This document shows, piece after piece, positions 36,461 to 45,154 of a stretch of 64,000 nucleotides of DNA (the first letter of the stretch is position 1; each line of letters begins with the position of its first letter). A program made the position numbers and the translations under genes. The DNA is from CAVQEK01 sp963711495 (GTDB lineage Bacteria; Bacteroidota; Bacteroidia; Cytophagales; Cyclobacteriaceae), in contig CAVQEK010000004.1 in the NCBI GenBank assembly GCA_963711495.1, positions 1,860,001 through 1,924,000 on the forward strand, given 5' to 3'. A model generated the notes under the pieces. It was not told the DNA's origin, searched no databases, and saw nothing but the letters and a program-made list of their open reading frames with translations.

Positions 36461-37588
36461 ATGACACATAATTTGAAACGACCTTGCGTTGTCATCATTA
36501 CAGGCCTCTTATTGCTGGCCAATACAGCGATACATGCGCAGGTGAATGCTAAACCTTTGAGACTGGCAGTGGCCGGAATGAACCATGGCCATGTGGGATG
36601 GATTCTCGGCCGGGCGGAACGGGGCGATATCGAATTGGTCGGTGTAGCAGAACCGGATGAGGCCTTGGCCGAGCGATTATTAGAGCAATACAATATTGAT
36701 CGAGGATTGTGGTACAAAAGCATAGAATCCATGGTAGATGCAGTAAAACCTGAAGCGGTCTGTGCATTTGGCAGCATCTACGACCATTTGAAGGTAGTGG
36801 AGATCTGTGCGCCAAGAGGCATCCACGTCATGGTGGAAAAACCTTTGGCAGTGAATATGGAACACGCTCAAAAAATGAAGGCTTTGGCCGAACAGCATCA
36901 TATTTATTTGTTGACCAATTACGAAACTACCTGGTATCCAAGTAATCATCAGTTATACCAATGGGTAAACGTTGATGACAGTATTGGGATGATTCGCAAA
37001 ATGGAAATTCACGATGGCCATGAAGGCCCAAAAGAAATTGGAGTCAGTCAGGAATTCCTCAATTGGCTTACCGACCCTGTTCAGAATGGCGGTGGTGCTA
37101 TTGTGGACTTTGGATGTTATGGAGCCAACCTGGCTACCTGGTTGATGCATAACCAAACTCCGGTTTCCGTAACGGCTGTTACCAGACAATTCAAACCGGA
37201 AATTTATCCAAAAGTTGACGATGACGCCACAATAATCGTCAATTATCCAACGGCACAAGCGATTATTTTTGCTTCATGGAACTGGCCCTATGGTCGCAAG
37301 GATATTGAAGTGTTCGGTCAAAACGGGCAAGTATTAGCGCCCAATAATAATAATATCTCCATTCAAATGAGAGGTCAACAAAAAAAGGCAGAAGTCTTAT
37401 CTCCCGGTATTATCCCATATCATGACCCGTTTGCTTATTTTACGGCAGTAGTACGTGGGTTGGAAGATCCCGAAGGAAGTCTCTCTTCACTCGCCAATAA
37501 TATGATCGTTGTCAAAATATTGGATTTAGCCAGGCAATCGGCGAAAGAAGGAAAAACTGTGCTGTGGAATGGTGCCCCTGGTCAGTAG
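36461..37588 (+). CDS. Exported Gfo/Idh/MocA-family oxidoreductase
   Basis: The protein is about 375 residues with a signal peptide (VVIITGLLLLANTAIHAQ), then a dinucleotide fold (LRLAVAGMNHGHVGWILG) and the family signature VMVEKPLAVNMEHAQ with its Lys. GGGAIVDFGCYGANLATWLM, holding the catalytic-region Asp and Tyr, follows. NAD(P)-linked sugar oxidation/reduction is the family chemistry; an exported member must carry its cofactor tightly bound, as in GH109-type enzymes that use NAD to cleave glycosides. I chose the ATG at 36461 since it begins the signal peptide; an in-frame ATG at 36401 adds 20 residues. It is convergent with the GH5 gene and probably belongs to the second carbohydrate patch. 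Confidence 0.85.
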   Translation: MTHNLKRPCVVIITGLLLLANTAIHAQVNAKPLRLAVAGMNHGHVGWILGRAERGDIELVGVAEPDEALAERLLEQYNIDRGLWYKSIESMVDAVKPEAVCAFGSIYDHLKVVEICAPRGIHVMVEKPLAVNMEHAQKMKALAEQHHIYLLTNYETTWYPSNHQLYQWVNVDDSIGMIRKMEIHDGHEGPKEIGVSQEFLNWLTDPVQNGGGAIVDFGCYGANLATWLMHNQTPVSVTAVTRQFKPEIYPKVDDDATIIVNYPTAQAIIFASWNWPYGRKDIEVFGQNGQVLAPNNNNISIQMRGQQKKAEVLSPGIIPYHDPFAYFTAVVRGLEDPEGSLSSLANNMIVVKILDLARQSAKEGKTVLWNGAPGQ

Positions 37589-37646
37589 TGGTTATAATCT
37601 GAAATATGAATCATTCATAATCAGATACTCCTTTTCTGTGCTGAAT

Positions 37647-38873
37647 CTATGGCAATGTTAACCCTAACGCTTTTACATATCCTTCATTGGTGAAACAGTT
37701 TTCGAAAAGACAATTTTCCAAAAAGCCGTCAAGCGCTGTTTTTGCTTTGGACTGGTCCGGCCGGCTTTCGCGTATTTTTTTGAATGAACTGCGGTCTCCA
37801 TTGACGAATTCAATGATAAGATCGTAGTCAACAGGTTTCTCGAAATTCATGATACCCCTGGAATTTTCCATCTTTTTATATGGCCAGAAACACCAACTAA
37901 GGCCATTTACATCGAGCAGTTTTCTAAATGAAGCGACCCATTCATCCGTATTTTCACCAGATTCTCCCATGTAAATGGGTACATTCCATTGGTTGCTGAA
38001 ATCAATATATTCCTGGATAGCCTGTTGCTTAACCTCAAACCAGTATTTATGAAATGTATATACCGCTTTGTCATCAAAGGGCTTTCCGAAAACTTTGAAA
38101 TTATTATCCCACTGGGCACCGCCAAGGAAAACAAGGTGGTTTTCGTCTACCAATCTTATGGCGCCGACAATTCGTTTATAAAGCGGTTCCAATTCCTTGT
38201 TGAGTTGATCTTTATTGGGAAAGTCTGATGAAATGGGTTCGTTGAGCAGGTCATAACCAATCACCGTGGGATCATCTTTGTAATGATTGGCAATACTTTG
38301 CCAAATATCCGTGACTTCCTGCTTGTACGATTCATTTTCGTACAAAAACGGGTACCCAAAACTGTCATCAATATTATCGCCGGTCTGGCCGCCGGGAGCG
38401 CAGTGCATATCGAGCAAAACCCAGAGGCCTTCTGCCTTACACCAGTTTACGACGCGATCGAGGTATTTAAATCCTTCACTGCGCTGACCCATGTAGTTCA
38501 TGCCGGTAAACAATCGATAATTGAATGGAACCCGAACATGGTTTATACCCAGATTTTTCAGAAACCGGATATCTTCCCTGCGGATGTAGTTGTCAAGATA
38601 TTGTCGCCAGAATTGGTCGGTAATTTCCGGTCCGATAAGTTCACGCAATGCCTGATCGATCAACCTGGGAGAGTTGGTATTTTTAAATTTAAACATATAT
38701 CCCTCTGGGACCAGCCAATTGCCAAGGTTGGTGCCTTTCAGAATTATTTGTTGCCCATCGGGACCGATGAAATCTTTTCCTTGAACGGTGACAAATTGCT
38801 GGGAAAATGATGAATTTACCAGTATTGTACTTAAACACACCAGTACGATTACTTTTAAAATGTTTTTTCTCAT
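37647..38873 (-). CDS. GH5-family glycosidase (cellulase/exo-glucanase superfamily)
   Basis: This 408-residue secreted glycoside hydrolase of family 5 has a signal peptide (1-25, SSFSQQ), then GTNLGNWLVPEGYMF typical of exo-beta-1,3-glucanase-like members. The general acid/base is Glu212 in GYDLLNEP and the nucleophile Glu304 in YMGESGE. The His in ALYTFHKYW-like TFHKYW and Trp near the C-terminal strand are also conserved. Substrate may be a beta-glucan or a beta-mannan; the sequence does not decide. Divergent from the six-hairpin gene at 39115. Confidence 0.92.
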   Translation of the reverse strand: MRKNILKVIVLVCLSTILVNSSFSQQFVTVQGKDFIGPDGQQIILKGTNLGNWLVPEGYMFKFKNTNSPRLIDQALRELIGPEITDQFWRQYLDNYIRREDIRFLKNLGINHVRVPFNYRLFTGMNYMGQRSEGFKYLDRVVNWCKAEGLWVLLDMHCAPGGQTGDNIDDSFGYPFLYENESYKQEVTDIWQSIANHYKDDPTVIGYDLLNEPISSDFPNKDQLNKELEPLYKRIVGAIRLVDENHLVFLGGAQWDNNFKVFGKPFDDKAVYTFHKYWFEVKQQAIQEYIDFSNQWNVPIYMGESGENTDEWVASFRKLLDVNGLSWCFWPYKKMENSRGIMNFEKPVDYDLIIEFVNGDRSSFKKIRESRPDQSKAKTALDGFLENCLFENCFTNEGYVKALGLTLP

Positions 38874-39114
38874 TGGAGTTTAATTGAAAAATTAAGTGAT
38901 AATCAAAAAAGTGACATTATAAATTTGCTCATAAATCAGGTTATAATCAAATAGTCGAGTTGGCCATCATAATGTCAGCTTTAGATTCTATAACTTTAAA
39001 AAGAATTAAGCATAACTTTATATCAATACACATTTTTAAATGAATCAATCAAAGTTGTCAAAATGGGTGTAAAAGCATTTTAATTTTTTTTCAGCATATC
39101 AACCTCATTTAAAT

Positions 39115-40458
39115 ATGAAACGCACATTTTTAATCCTGCTTTTTGATTTTTTATTGGTGTTTTCTGCCATGGCACAACTCACTCTCGATCAGAAAGGTCA
39201 GATTTTGAATGACAATGATTACGAATTCCTCAAAACGCTAACACAAACAGTGATGGACAGTTCCCGGATTTATCCGGGAGAGCACATATCACCAGAATTT
39301 GGACCAAATAATACAGGCGATATTCTGATCAGGCCGGGCGGTCGGACTTGTTACCCATCTTTTTGGATACGGGATTATTCCATGTCGCTGGAAAGTGGAT
39401 TTACTACGAAACAGGAACAAAAACATTTGCTGTTACTCACTGCTTCCACGCAATGCGATCAGACCCGGATCACCAAGGGTGGAAGTTTGATCCCGTTTGG
39501 GGCCATCGCCGATCACATTCGAATTGATGACGGATTGCCGATTTATTTTCCCGGCACATACAGCTTTGAAGACCAGGGAAATGGAAAGTGGGGAAAAATG
39601 CCTCCGTATGGTGATCAGTTCTTTTTTATACAGATGGCTTATTTTTATGTGAAAAACAGTGGTGAAAAGGATATTTTAACAAAAAAGATTAACGGTTTTT
39701 ACTTGACGGACCGGTTGGAGATTGCCTTCAGTGTACCTCCGTCAGATGTCAATCATATCGTGTATACAACCGATGAATTTAGGGGTGTCGATTTTGGATT
39801 TCGCGATGTAGAGGTGCTTACCGGGAAGCTTTGTATGCCAACAATACTGAAGTACCGGGCAGCCAACCAGTTATCTGAAATATTTGGAATATTGGGAAAT
39901 CAGGAAAAAGCAGATAAATACCATAAAATTGCCGCTTCCATCCAAAAGAACCTACCCGACATCTTATTGAATGATCAGGGAATGTTGCTGGCATCGACGG
40001 GTAAGTGCAGTCAGCCGGATGTGTGGAGTACGGCGTTAGCTATATATTATGGGATTCTCCAAGGTGAGTATCGCCAAAAAGCTTGTCAAACACTTGCTGA
40101 TGCCTATAAAAGTGGCACACTGGCATACCATGGCAATATCAGGCATCTTTTAACTACAGATGATTTCAGTGAGCATACTGCCTGGGAAATATCTTATGCG
40201 GCCAAGAACACTTATCAAAACGGCGCCTACTGGGGTACCCCAACGGGTTGGGTCTGTTATGCCATTGCTCAGGTTGATTTTGTTGCGGCACAGAAATTAG
40301 CGTCCGAGTATATCAACGACTTGCGCCATACTGATTTTAGAAAAGGGGGAAATCTTGGCGGACCCTATGAATGTTTTTACCCTCCTGATTATCATCAGAA
40401 TCCCGTTTATCTTACCACGGTGACTTGTCCGTTTGCAGTATTCAGTGAAATGAGGTAA
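39115..40458 (+). CDS. Secreted six-hairpin glycosidase-like protein, unassigned
   Basis: The protein is 447 residues with a signal peptide (FLLVFSAMAQ). The sequence is alpha-helical barrel-like, with RPGGRTCYPSFWIRDYSMSLESG near the start (WxRD as in GH37/GH63/GH125-type enzymes). A repeated helical pattern follows and YQNGAYWGTPTGWVCYAIAQ lies near the end, where the catalytic base normally sits. I cannot assign a GH family. It is unlike the protein at 12060-13361 in detail, although both carry the WIRD element. It is a single gene between GH5 (divergent) and an SDR remnant. Confidence 0.72.
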   Translation: MKRTFLILLFDFLLVFSAMAQLTLDQKGQILNDNDYEFLKTLTQTVMDSSRIYPGEHISPEFGPNNTGDILIRPGGRTCYPSFWIRDYSMSLESGFTTKQEQKHLLLLTASTQCDQTRITKGGSLIPFGAIADHIRIDDGLPIYFPGTYSFEDQGNGKWGKMPPYGDQFFFIQMAYFYVKNSGEKDILTKKINGFYLTDRLEIAFSVPPSDVNHIVYTTDEFRGVDFGFRDVEVLTGKLCMPTILKYRAANQLSEIFGILGNQEKADKYHKIAASIQKNLPDILLNDQGMLLASTGKCSQPDVWSTALAIYYGILQGEYRQKACQTLADAYKSGTLAYHGNIRHLLTTDDFSEHTAWEISYAAKNTYQNGAYWGTPTGWVCYAIAQVDFVAAQKLASEYINDLRHTDFRKGGNLGGPYECFYPPDYHQNPVYLTTVTCPFAVFSEMR

Positions 40459-40524
40459 GGGGTATCTTTGGAATTTTAGTTGGCAGCCAGCACCTCATTC
40501 ATTGAGATACTTTTAATGAAATGA

Positions 40525-40959
40525 TAAGGTGTGCCCTGCACCATATTTTGCCCTACCTGGGTTATGGAAATGTTAGTTCGATTTACCCGGGAGGGCAAGC
40601 CATTCATCATTGGGAAACAACCTAATTTAATTCATCGGTTTGCTGCGGATGATTTTGGTAAAATGGTGGCCAACGCCTATCAAAAGAAAGAAGCAATAAA
40701 CAAACGGTTTTTTATTTACAGGCCAGAAGGAATGACCTTGAAACAGGCATTGGAGCGATATTGTGCGTATGTCTTCCCAAGTGGCAAACCGGTTTCGGTG
40801 ATGCCGATCTTGATAGTAAAATTAATGGGAGCGCTTACCAGAAATAGTGCATTGCAATTCGCTGCCAAATGGATTGTTTTGATGTCATTGAATATGGGTT
40901 ATTCAAAAAACTCAACTGTACTGTCACCAGAAATTTCAAACTGCTTTTTGGATAAATAA
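40525..40959 (+). pseudogene. SDR/NmrA-family oxidoreductase remnant
   Basis: From the GTG at 40531 a frame reads GVPCTIFCPTWVMEMLVRFTREGKPFIIGKQPNLIHRFAADDFGKMVANAYQ. This is the middle-to-C-terminal part of an NmrA-like NAD(P)-binding protein (usual form GVPxTIxRPTxFMExL). The Rossmann half that should precede it, about 130 residues, is missing: two stops (TGA, TAA at 40522-40527) lie in frame just upstream. The 3' end runs antiparallel into the GH43 gene (from 40899), so its last residues are antisense to that gene and the original C-terminus is also lost. Best read as a relic. Confidence 0.75.
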
Positions 40960-42794
40960 TAGGTGTAGCCATGATCCGGATTTCCCTGGTAAAAAAGCCA
41001 TTTTTTGCTGTCGTCATCAATAAATACTCCGGGATGTCCGGATTCTGTGGCATTCCAGGAAGTGCTGTCTCCGCGAGTTAATACCGGCTTGTCATTTATT
41101 CGTTGCCAATGCAATCCATCCTGGCTGATAGCCAATCCGATTTGTTGTCCTTCGTGATTGTAGGCACCGGCATAGAACATATAATACTTGTTATTTTGTC
41201 TGAAGACTGTGGGCGCTTCAATACAGTTCATTTCCCAGGGTATTTCCGGTTTCAGAATGGGAGCGTTTACCGGTTGGTTCCAGGAATTTCTGGCAAAATT
41301 TTTACTTACTGGTGCTATAGCCACACCGAGCAGTTGTTGTTTGTAATCAGGATCGCGGGTAGCAAAATATAAATATGCCGTGCTGCCATCTATAAAAACA
41401 TCTGCATCAATTGCCCTGCCAATGTTCCAATTTCCTTTAGCCGAAAAGATTGGATTAGTTTGATCTCTGGTGAAATGAATTCCATCCTCTGACCAGGCAT
41501 GACAAATGGCGTCTTTTTCGCGGTTGCCATAGGTCTGATAAAACAAATGGATTTTTTGTTCAAAAACCAGCGCGCCGGGGGCACATATTCCATTTGACTC
41601 GTAATTTTCCTGAGGTTTGATTTCACCAGCTTTTTTCCAATGGTTCAGGTCTGTGGAAGTGGCAATACCAATATTCCATTCACCGCTTAAGTCGTCATCT
41701 TTTTCCAGCGGAGGTAATGAGTAATACAAATAATAGGTGCCCTGGAATTTCACAACTGATGGATCTTTGGCGTAAGGCCTGCCTTTTCGGGTATCATCCC
41801 TGTAAAGCATCGGCAATTCTATCGTAGTTTGTTTCAATTTATTCCAAAGATTTTGATCTACGGAAAAAACCGTTCCGTGTCTAATGCCTTCAGGCATTTG
41901 TATCTGGTCCGAAATGTCTTTCCAATCCCTGAGATTATCAGAGGTAATTAAACCATATTGATGTTTGCGATATTTATCAAAATAGACATACCATTGGTCA
42001 TCGATTTGGATGGCGGTTGGACCTTCCGCCCAGTAATCGCCTGTTATTGCCGGACCTGCTTCACTCCACGGACCAGTTATTTTGTCGGCATACGCCATGT
42101 GCAGGGTTTTCTCTGGTTTTGGAAGTTCGGTTTCATTTTTCAGGAACATGACATAGCGATTTCCAGTATTATAAATGCTGGCATCAATGGCATTGAATCC
42201 CGGATCATATAGCAATTTGGAGGGTGCGAAATCCTTGAAATCTTTGGTGAGTGTGTAATAAATGCGGTGATTTCTTTCGTCACCCGCTTTAGTGCTGTTG
42301 GCTGTTTCCGGAAATTTGTCGGTGATGGTCGTAGACCAGTAAATAATATATTGATCATCTTCAGGAATATAGTTGATTTCCGGGGCCCAGCAATTCAATG
42401 CATTCGGTTCATCAACCATAACCGGAATATTTTGCTGGGCCGACCAGTGGATGAGATCTTTGGAGTAAGCGTGGCCAATACCTTTGCCATTCCAGGATGT
42501 GGTCCAGACCATATGAAAATTGCCATCGGGACCTTGTGTGATGCAGGGATCGCGCATCAGGCAACTCTTGCCAACCAAAGGAGGGAGAAATGAATTTCCG
42601 TTATTCAAAGCCTGCCAGTGGAGTCCGTCGGGGCTTGCCGCAAAATGAAGCCCATCTTCACCATTGCCAATAAAATAAGCAAAAAGATAATTTTTGTTTT
42701 GTTTATGCTGAACACAACCATGAAAAAAGATCACGCATAGCAATCCTAAACATATCATCTTTACAATAGTATAAAACGTTTTATTGATCCTCAT
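40899..42794 (-). CDS. Tandem GH43-like five-bladed propeller lipoprotein
   Basis: The 631-residue lipoprotein (lipobox FFHGC, Cys27) is made of two GH43/GH32-clan-like propeller halves. The first, about 35-320, has SPDGLHW, RDPCITQGPDGNFHMVWTT and WAPEINYIPEDDQYIIYWS. The second, about 325-630, has AKDPSVVKFQGTYYLYYS and CIEAPTVFRQNNKYYMFYAG. RDP/KDPS segments with Asp and EIN/EAPT segments with Glu resemble the catalytic acid-base set of the clan in each half, so both could be active. Substrate is unknown. Its 3' end overlaps the SDR remnant on the other strand; upstream is the TetR gene, divergent. Confidence 0.85.
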   Translation of the reverse strand: MRINKTFYTIVKMICLGLLCVIFFHGCVQHKQNKNYLFAYFIGNGEDGLHFAASPDGLHWQALNNGNSFLPPLVGKSCLMRDPCITQGPDGNFHMVWTTSWNGKGIGHAYSKDLIHWSAQQNIPVMVDEPNALNCWAPEINYIPEDDQYIIYWSTTITDKFPETANSTKAGDERNHRIYYTLTKDFKDFAPSKLLYDPGFNAIDASIYNTGNRYVMFLKNETELPKPEKTLHMAYADKITGPWSEAGPAITGDYWAEGPTAIQIDDQWYVYFDKYRKHQYGLITSDNLRDWKDISDQIQMPEGIRHGTVFSVDQNLWNKLKQTTIELPMLYRDDTRKGRPYAKDPSVVKFQGTYYLYYSLPPLEKDDDLSGEWNIGIATSTDLNHWKKAGEIKPQENYESNGICAPGALVFEQKIHLFYQTYGNREKDAICHAWSEDGIHFTRDQTNPIFSAKGNWNIGRAIDADVFIDGSTAYLYFATRDPDYKQQLLGVAIAPVSKNFARNSWNQPVNAPILKPEIPWEMNCIEAPTVFRQNNKYYMFYAGAYNHEGQQIGLAISQDGLHWQRINDKPVLTRGDSTSWNATESGHPGVFIDDDSKKWLFYQGNPDHGYTYYLSKKQFEISGDSTVEFFE

Positions 42795-42914
42795 CTTCTT
42801 GATTTTGGGGCCTGAATATAAATTATGTGAATATATAAAGTATCTCCAATAATAGGCTCTTTCACCAGGAAAAGGAAATAATTGAACTATTTGCTCTAAT
42901 TCTTCGTGGTATAT

Positions 42915-42945
42915 TTTGCTAATAAAATACCGATCGGTATATTTG
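42915..42945 (+). promoter_or_regulatory. TetR operator embedded in a Bacteroidota promoter
   Basis: The -33 element TTTG (42915-42918), exactly 19 bp, and the -7 element TATATTTG (42938-42945) form an ideal Bacteroidota promoter. The perfect 14-bp palindrome ATACCGATCGGTAT (42927-42940) spans the spacer and enters the -7 box. The TetR start codon is at 42950, only 4 bp downstream, so transcription would begin at or next to the ATG and the message would be leaderless or nearly so. Confidence 0.85.
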
Positions 42946-42949
42946 TGCC

Positions 42950-43537
42950 ATGCGGAAGTCGGAAAGAACCAGGCAGTACATTATCGAGAAGGTGGCACCT
43001 GTTTTTAATAAGAAAGGTTATGCCGGCACTTCCCTGACTGATATGACTTCAGTTACCGGACTCACCAAAGGGAGTATTTACGGAAATTTCCAGGATAAAA
43101 ACGAGGTTGCATTGGAGGCATTCCGATTTAATCATGCCAACATATTGCAGAAAGCCCAAATATTAATCCAAAACCAGGAACATGCGGTGGATAAACTTCT
43201 GGCTTTTTTACGCTTTTATAAACAAAATTATCAGAAGATTTTTGAAACGGGAGGTTGCGCAATTCTAAATACAGCCGTAGATGCGGATGATGGCAATCCA
43301 TTGTTGAAAAATGCGGTTATAAAAGCCCTGGAATCCTGGAAATCGACCGTTGAAAAAATCATTTCTGAAGGGGTGGACAAGAATGAATTAAAAACCATTG
43401 ATGGTGAAAAATTCGCCTGTAAGATGATCGCACTGGTGGAAGGAAGTATAATGATATCCAAAACAACCGGGAAGTCAGCCTACTTAATCTACAACCTGGA
43501 GGCATTGGAACAGGACATCAGATCACTGAGGAAATAA
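42950..43537 (+). CDS. TetR/AcrR-family transcriptional repressor
   Basis: The 195-residue regulator has an N-terminal helix-turn-helix domain (MRKSERTRQYIIEKVAPVFNKKGYAGTSLTDMTSVTGLTKGSIYGNFQDKNEVA), followed by an all-helical ligand-binding domain. The KKGYAGTSLTDMT and KGSIYGNF motifs are canonical. It is preceded directly by a palindrome in its promoter and is therefore very likely autoregulated. fabF starts 44 bp downstream on the same strand, so the operon probably is tetR-fabF-like. The inducer may be a fatty acid or drug; this is a guess from context. Confidence 0.95.
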   Translation: MRKSERTRQYIIEKVAPVFNKKGYAGTSLTDMTSVTGLTKGSIYGNFQDKNEVALEAFRFNHANILQKAQILIQNQEHAVDKLLAFLRFYKQNYQKIFETGGCAILNTAVDADDGNPLLKNAVIKALESWKSTVEKIISEGVDKNELKTIDGEKFACKMIALVEGSIMISKTTGKSAYLIYNLEALEQDIRSLRK

Positions 43538-43581
43538 AAATTTTTGCCTAAAAATATAGCGATTAGTATAAAATTAAAATT

Positions 43582-44832
43582 ATGAACAACCGTGTAGTAA
43601 TTACCGGGTTGGGCGCAATTGCACCACTCGGACACCAGATAAAATCGCTTTGGAGCAATTTGGAAAACGGCGTTTCAGGGGCAGGCCTGATTACACAGTT
43701 CGACACTTCACAATTCAAAACACAATTTGCCTGTGAGGTGAAAGATTTTAATCCGGAAGATTATTTCGACCGAAAAGAAGCCCGTAAGATGGACCGTTTT
43801 TGTCAATTTGGCATGATCGCTGCCGAAGAGGCTATTCGCAATGCAGAAATCAATTTTGATCTTATGGACAAAAATCGAATTGGCGTGATTTGGTCAAGCG
43901 GTATTGGTGGTTTTGAAACATTTGAACAGGAGTTAGAAGAATATTTTCGCGGAAATTATGTCCCCAAATTCAATCCTTTTTTCATCACTAAAATTATTGC
44001 CAATGGTCTGGCAGGAATGATTTCCATCAAATATGGTTTACATGGAATTAATAGTTGTCCCGTAACCGCATGTGCTTCTTCGACGCAGGCGTTAATTGAT
44101 GGATTCAACTATATAAAATGGGGTAAGGCGGAAATGATCATCGTGGGAGGGGCGGAAGCGCCAATCACCAGATCATCCATTGGCGGTTTTAATGCCATGA
44201 AAGCACTTTCTACCAACAATGATCATTACGAAACAGCATGCAGGCCGTTCGATCGTACCCGGGACGGATTCGTTGTCGGGGAAGGCGCTGCCGGATTGGT
44301 GATCGAGCGAATGGATCATGCTCTAAAAAGAAATGCTCCGATCATTGCAGAAGTGGTAGGTGGAGGTCAGCATGCTGATGCATATCATATCACCGGAACC
44401 CACCCTGAAGGAATAGGAGCTAAACTGGCTATTTCAGAGGCCATCAAAGAAGCCGGGATTTTGCCAGAACAGGTAGACTATATCAATGCCCATGCTACCT
44501 CCACTGGATTGGGCGATCTTTCAGAAATTAAAGCAATTCAATCGGTTTTTGGTGAAGCGATCTCCAAATTAAATATCAGTGCTACCAAATCCATGACGGG
44601 TCATTTGCTTGGTGCAGCAGGGGCTTTGGAAGCAGTTATAACAGCTTTGGCTGTGCAGAAAAATGTCATGCCTCCTACGATCAACACAACAGAGTGCGAT
44701 GAACAATTACCGGAAGGCCTTAATGTATGTTTAGGGAATAAGGTGGCCAAAGAAGTGAATTACGCACTGAGCAACAGTTTTGGTTTTGGAGGACATTGTG
44801 CGGCTGTTTTATTGAAAAAATACAATAATTGA
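43582..44832 (+). CDS. fabF: Beta-ketoacyl-ACP synthase II (FabF-type)
   Basis: This 416-residue condensing enzyme carries the Cys-His-His active site: Cys164 in ACASSTQ, His in NAHATSTGLGD and His in KSMTGHLLGAAG. The N-terminal VVITGLGAIAPLG and the GGHCAAVLLKK end are canonical. It elongates acyl-ACP with malonyl-ACP. It lies behind a TetR gene rather than in a fab cluster with an acpP gene, so it may be a second, specialised copy (for example for an adaptive lipid change); the window does not show acpP, fabD or fabG. Confidence 0.94.
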   Translation: MNNRVVITGLGAIAPLGHQIKSLWSNLENGVSGAGLITQFDTSQFKTQFACEVKDFNPEDYFDRKEARKMDRFCQFGMIAAEEAIRNAEINFDLMDKNRIGVIWSSGIGGFETFEQELEEYFRGNYVPKFNPFFITKIIANGLAGMISIKYGLHGINSCPVTACASSTQALIDGFNYIKWGKAEMIIVGGAEAPITRSSIGGFNAMKALSTNNDHYETACRPFDRTRDGFVVGEGAAGLVIERMDHALKRNAPIIAEVVGGGQHADAYHITGTHPEGIGAKLAISEAIKEAGILPEQVDYINAHATSTGLGDLSEIKAIQSVFGEAISKLNISATKSMTGHLLGAAGALEAVITALAVQKNVMPPTINTTECDEQLPEGLNVCLGNKVAKEVNYALSNSFGFGGHCAAVLLKKYNN

Positions 44833-45154
44833 GTTTCAAAATTGGCCCGAGTGGTAAACAACAATTTTAGTCGATTGAATAAAAAAATCGATAAACCTTC
44901 TTTTTTTAAACAAATAATAGTTCAAAAAAATCTTTTTACAGAATGATGCTTGTTGAATTTTATATCATAATCCAAAGTTGACGTAATTATTTGATTTCAA
45001 ACCGAATCATTTATAACTTGTATAATTACAATATCTGCAGTTAGCGTAATAATAGTTCATCTTGTCATGGTTCTTATGATTCCAGTCATATACAACATTG
45101 AATTCCGGATTTCACTTTTGTGGTCACATTGTTTCACATTAAACCTGGAAAAAT
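44833..45154. other. Gap upstream of the nitric oxide reductase gene
   Basis: No gene seen; strongly AT-rich. It should contain the promoter of norZ and a binding site for an NO- or oxygen-responsive regulator, but I found no site I can name (no clear TTGAT-N4-ATCAA FNR box). Confidence 0.35.

Noticed and set aside
38283..38810. Open frame of 175 codons on the plus strand opposite the GH5 gene
   Set aside because: Antisense shadow of a gene whose catalytic glutamates are seen in the other strand.
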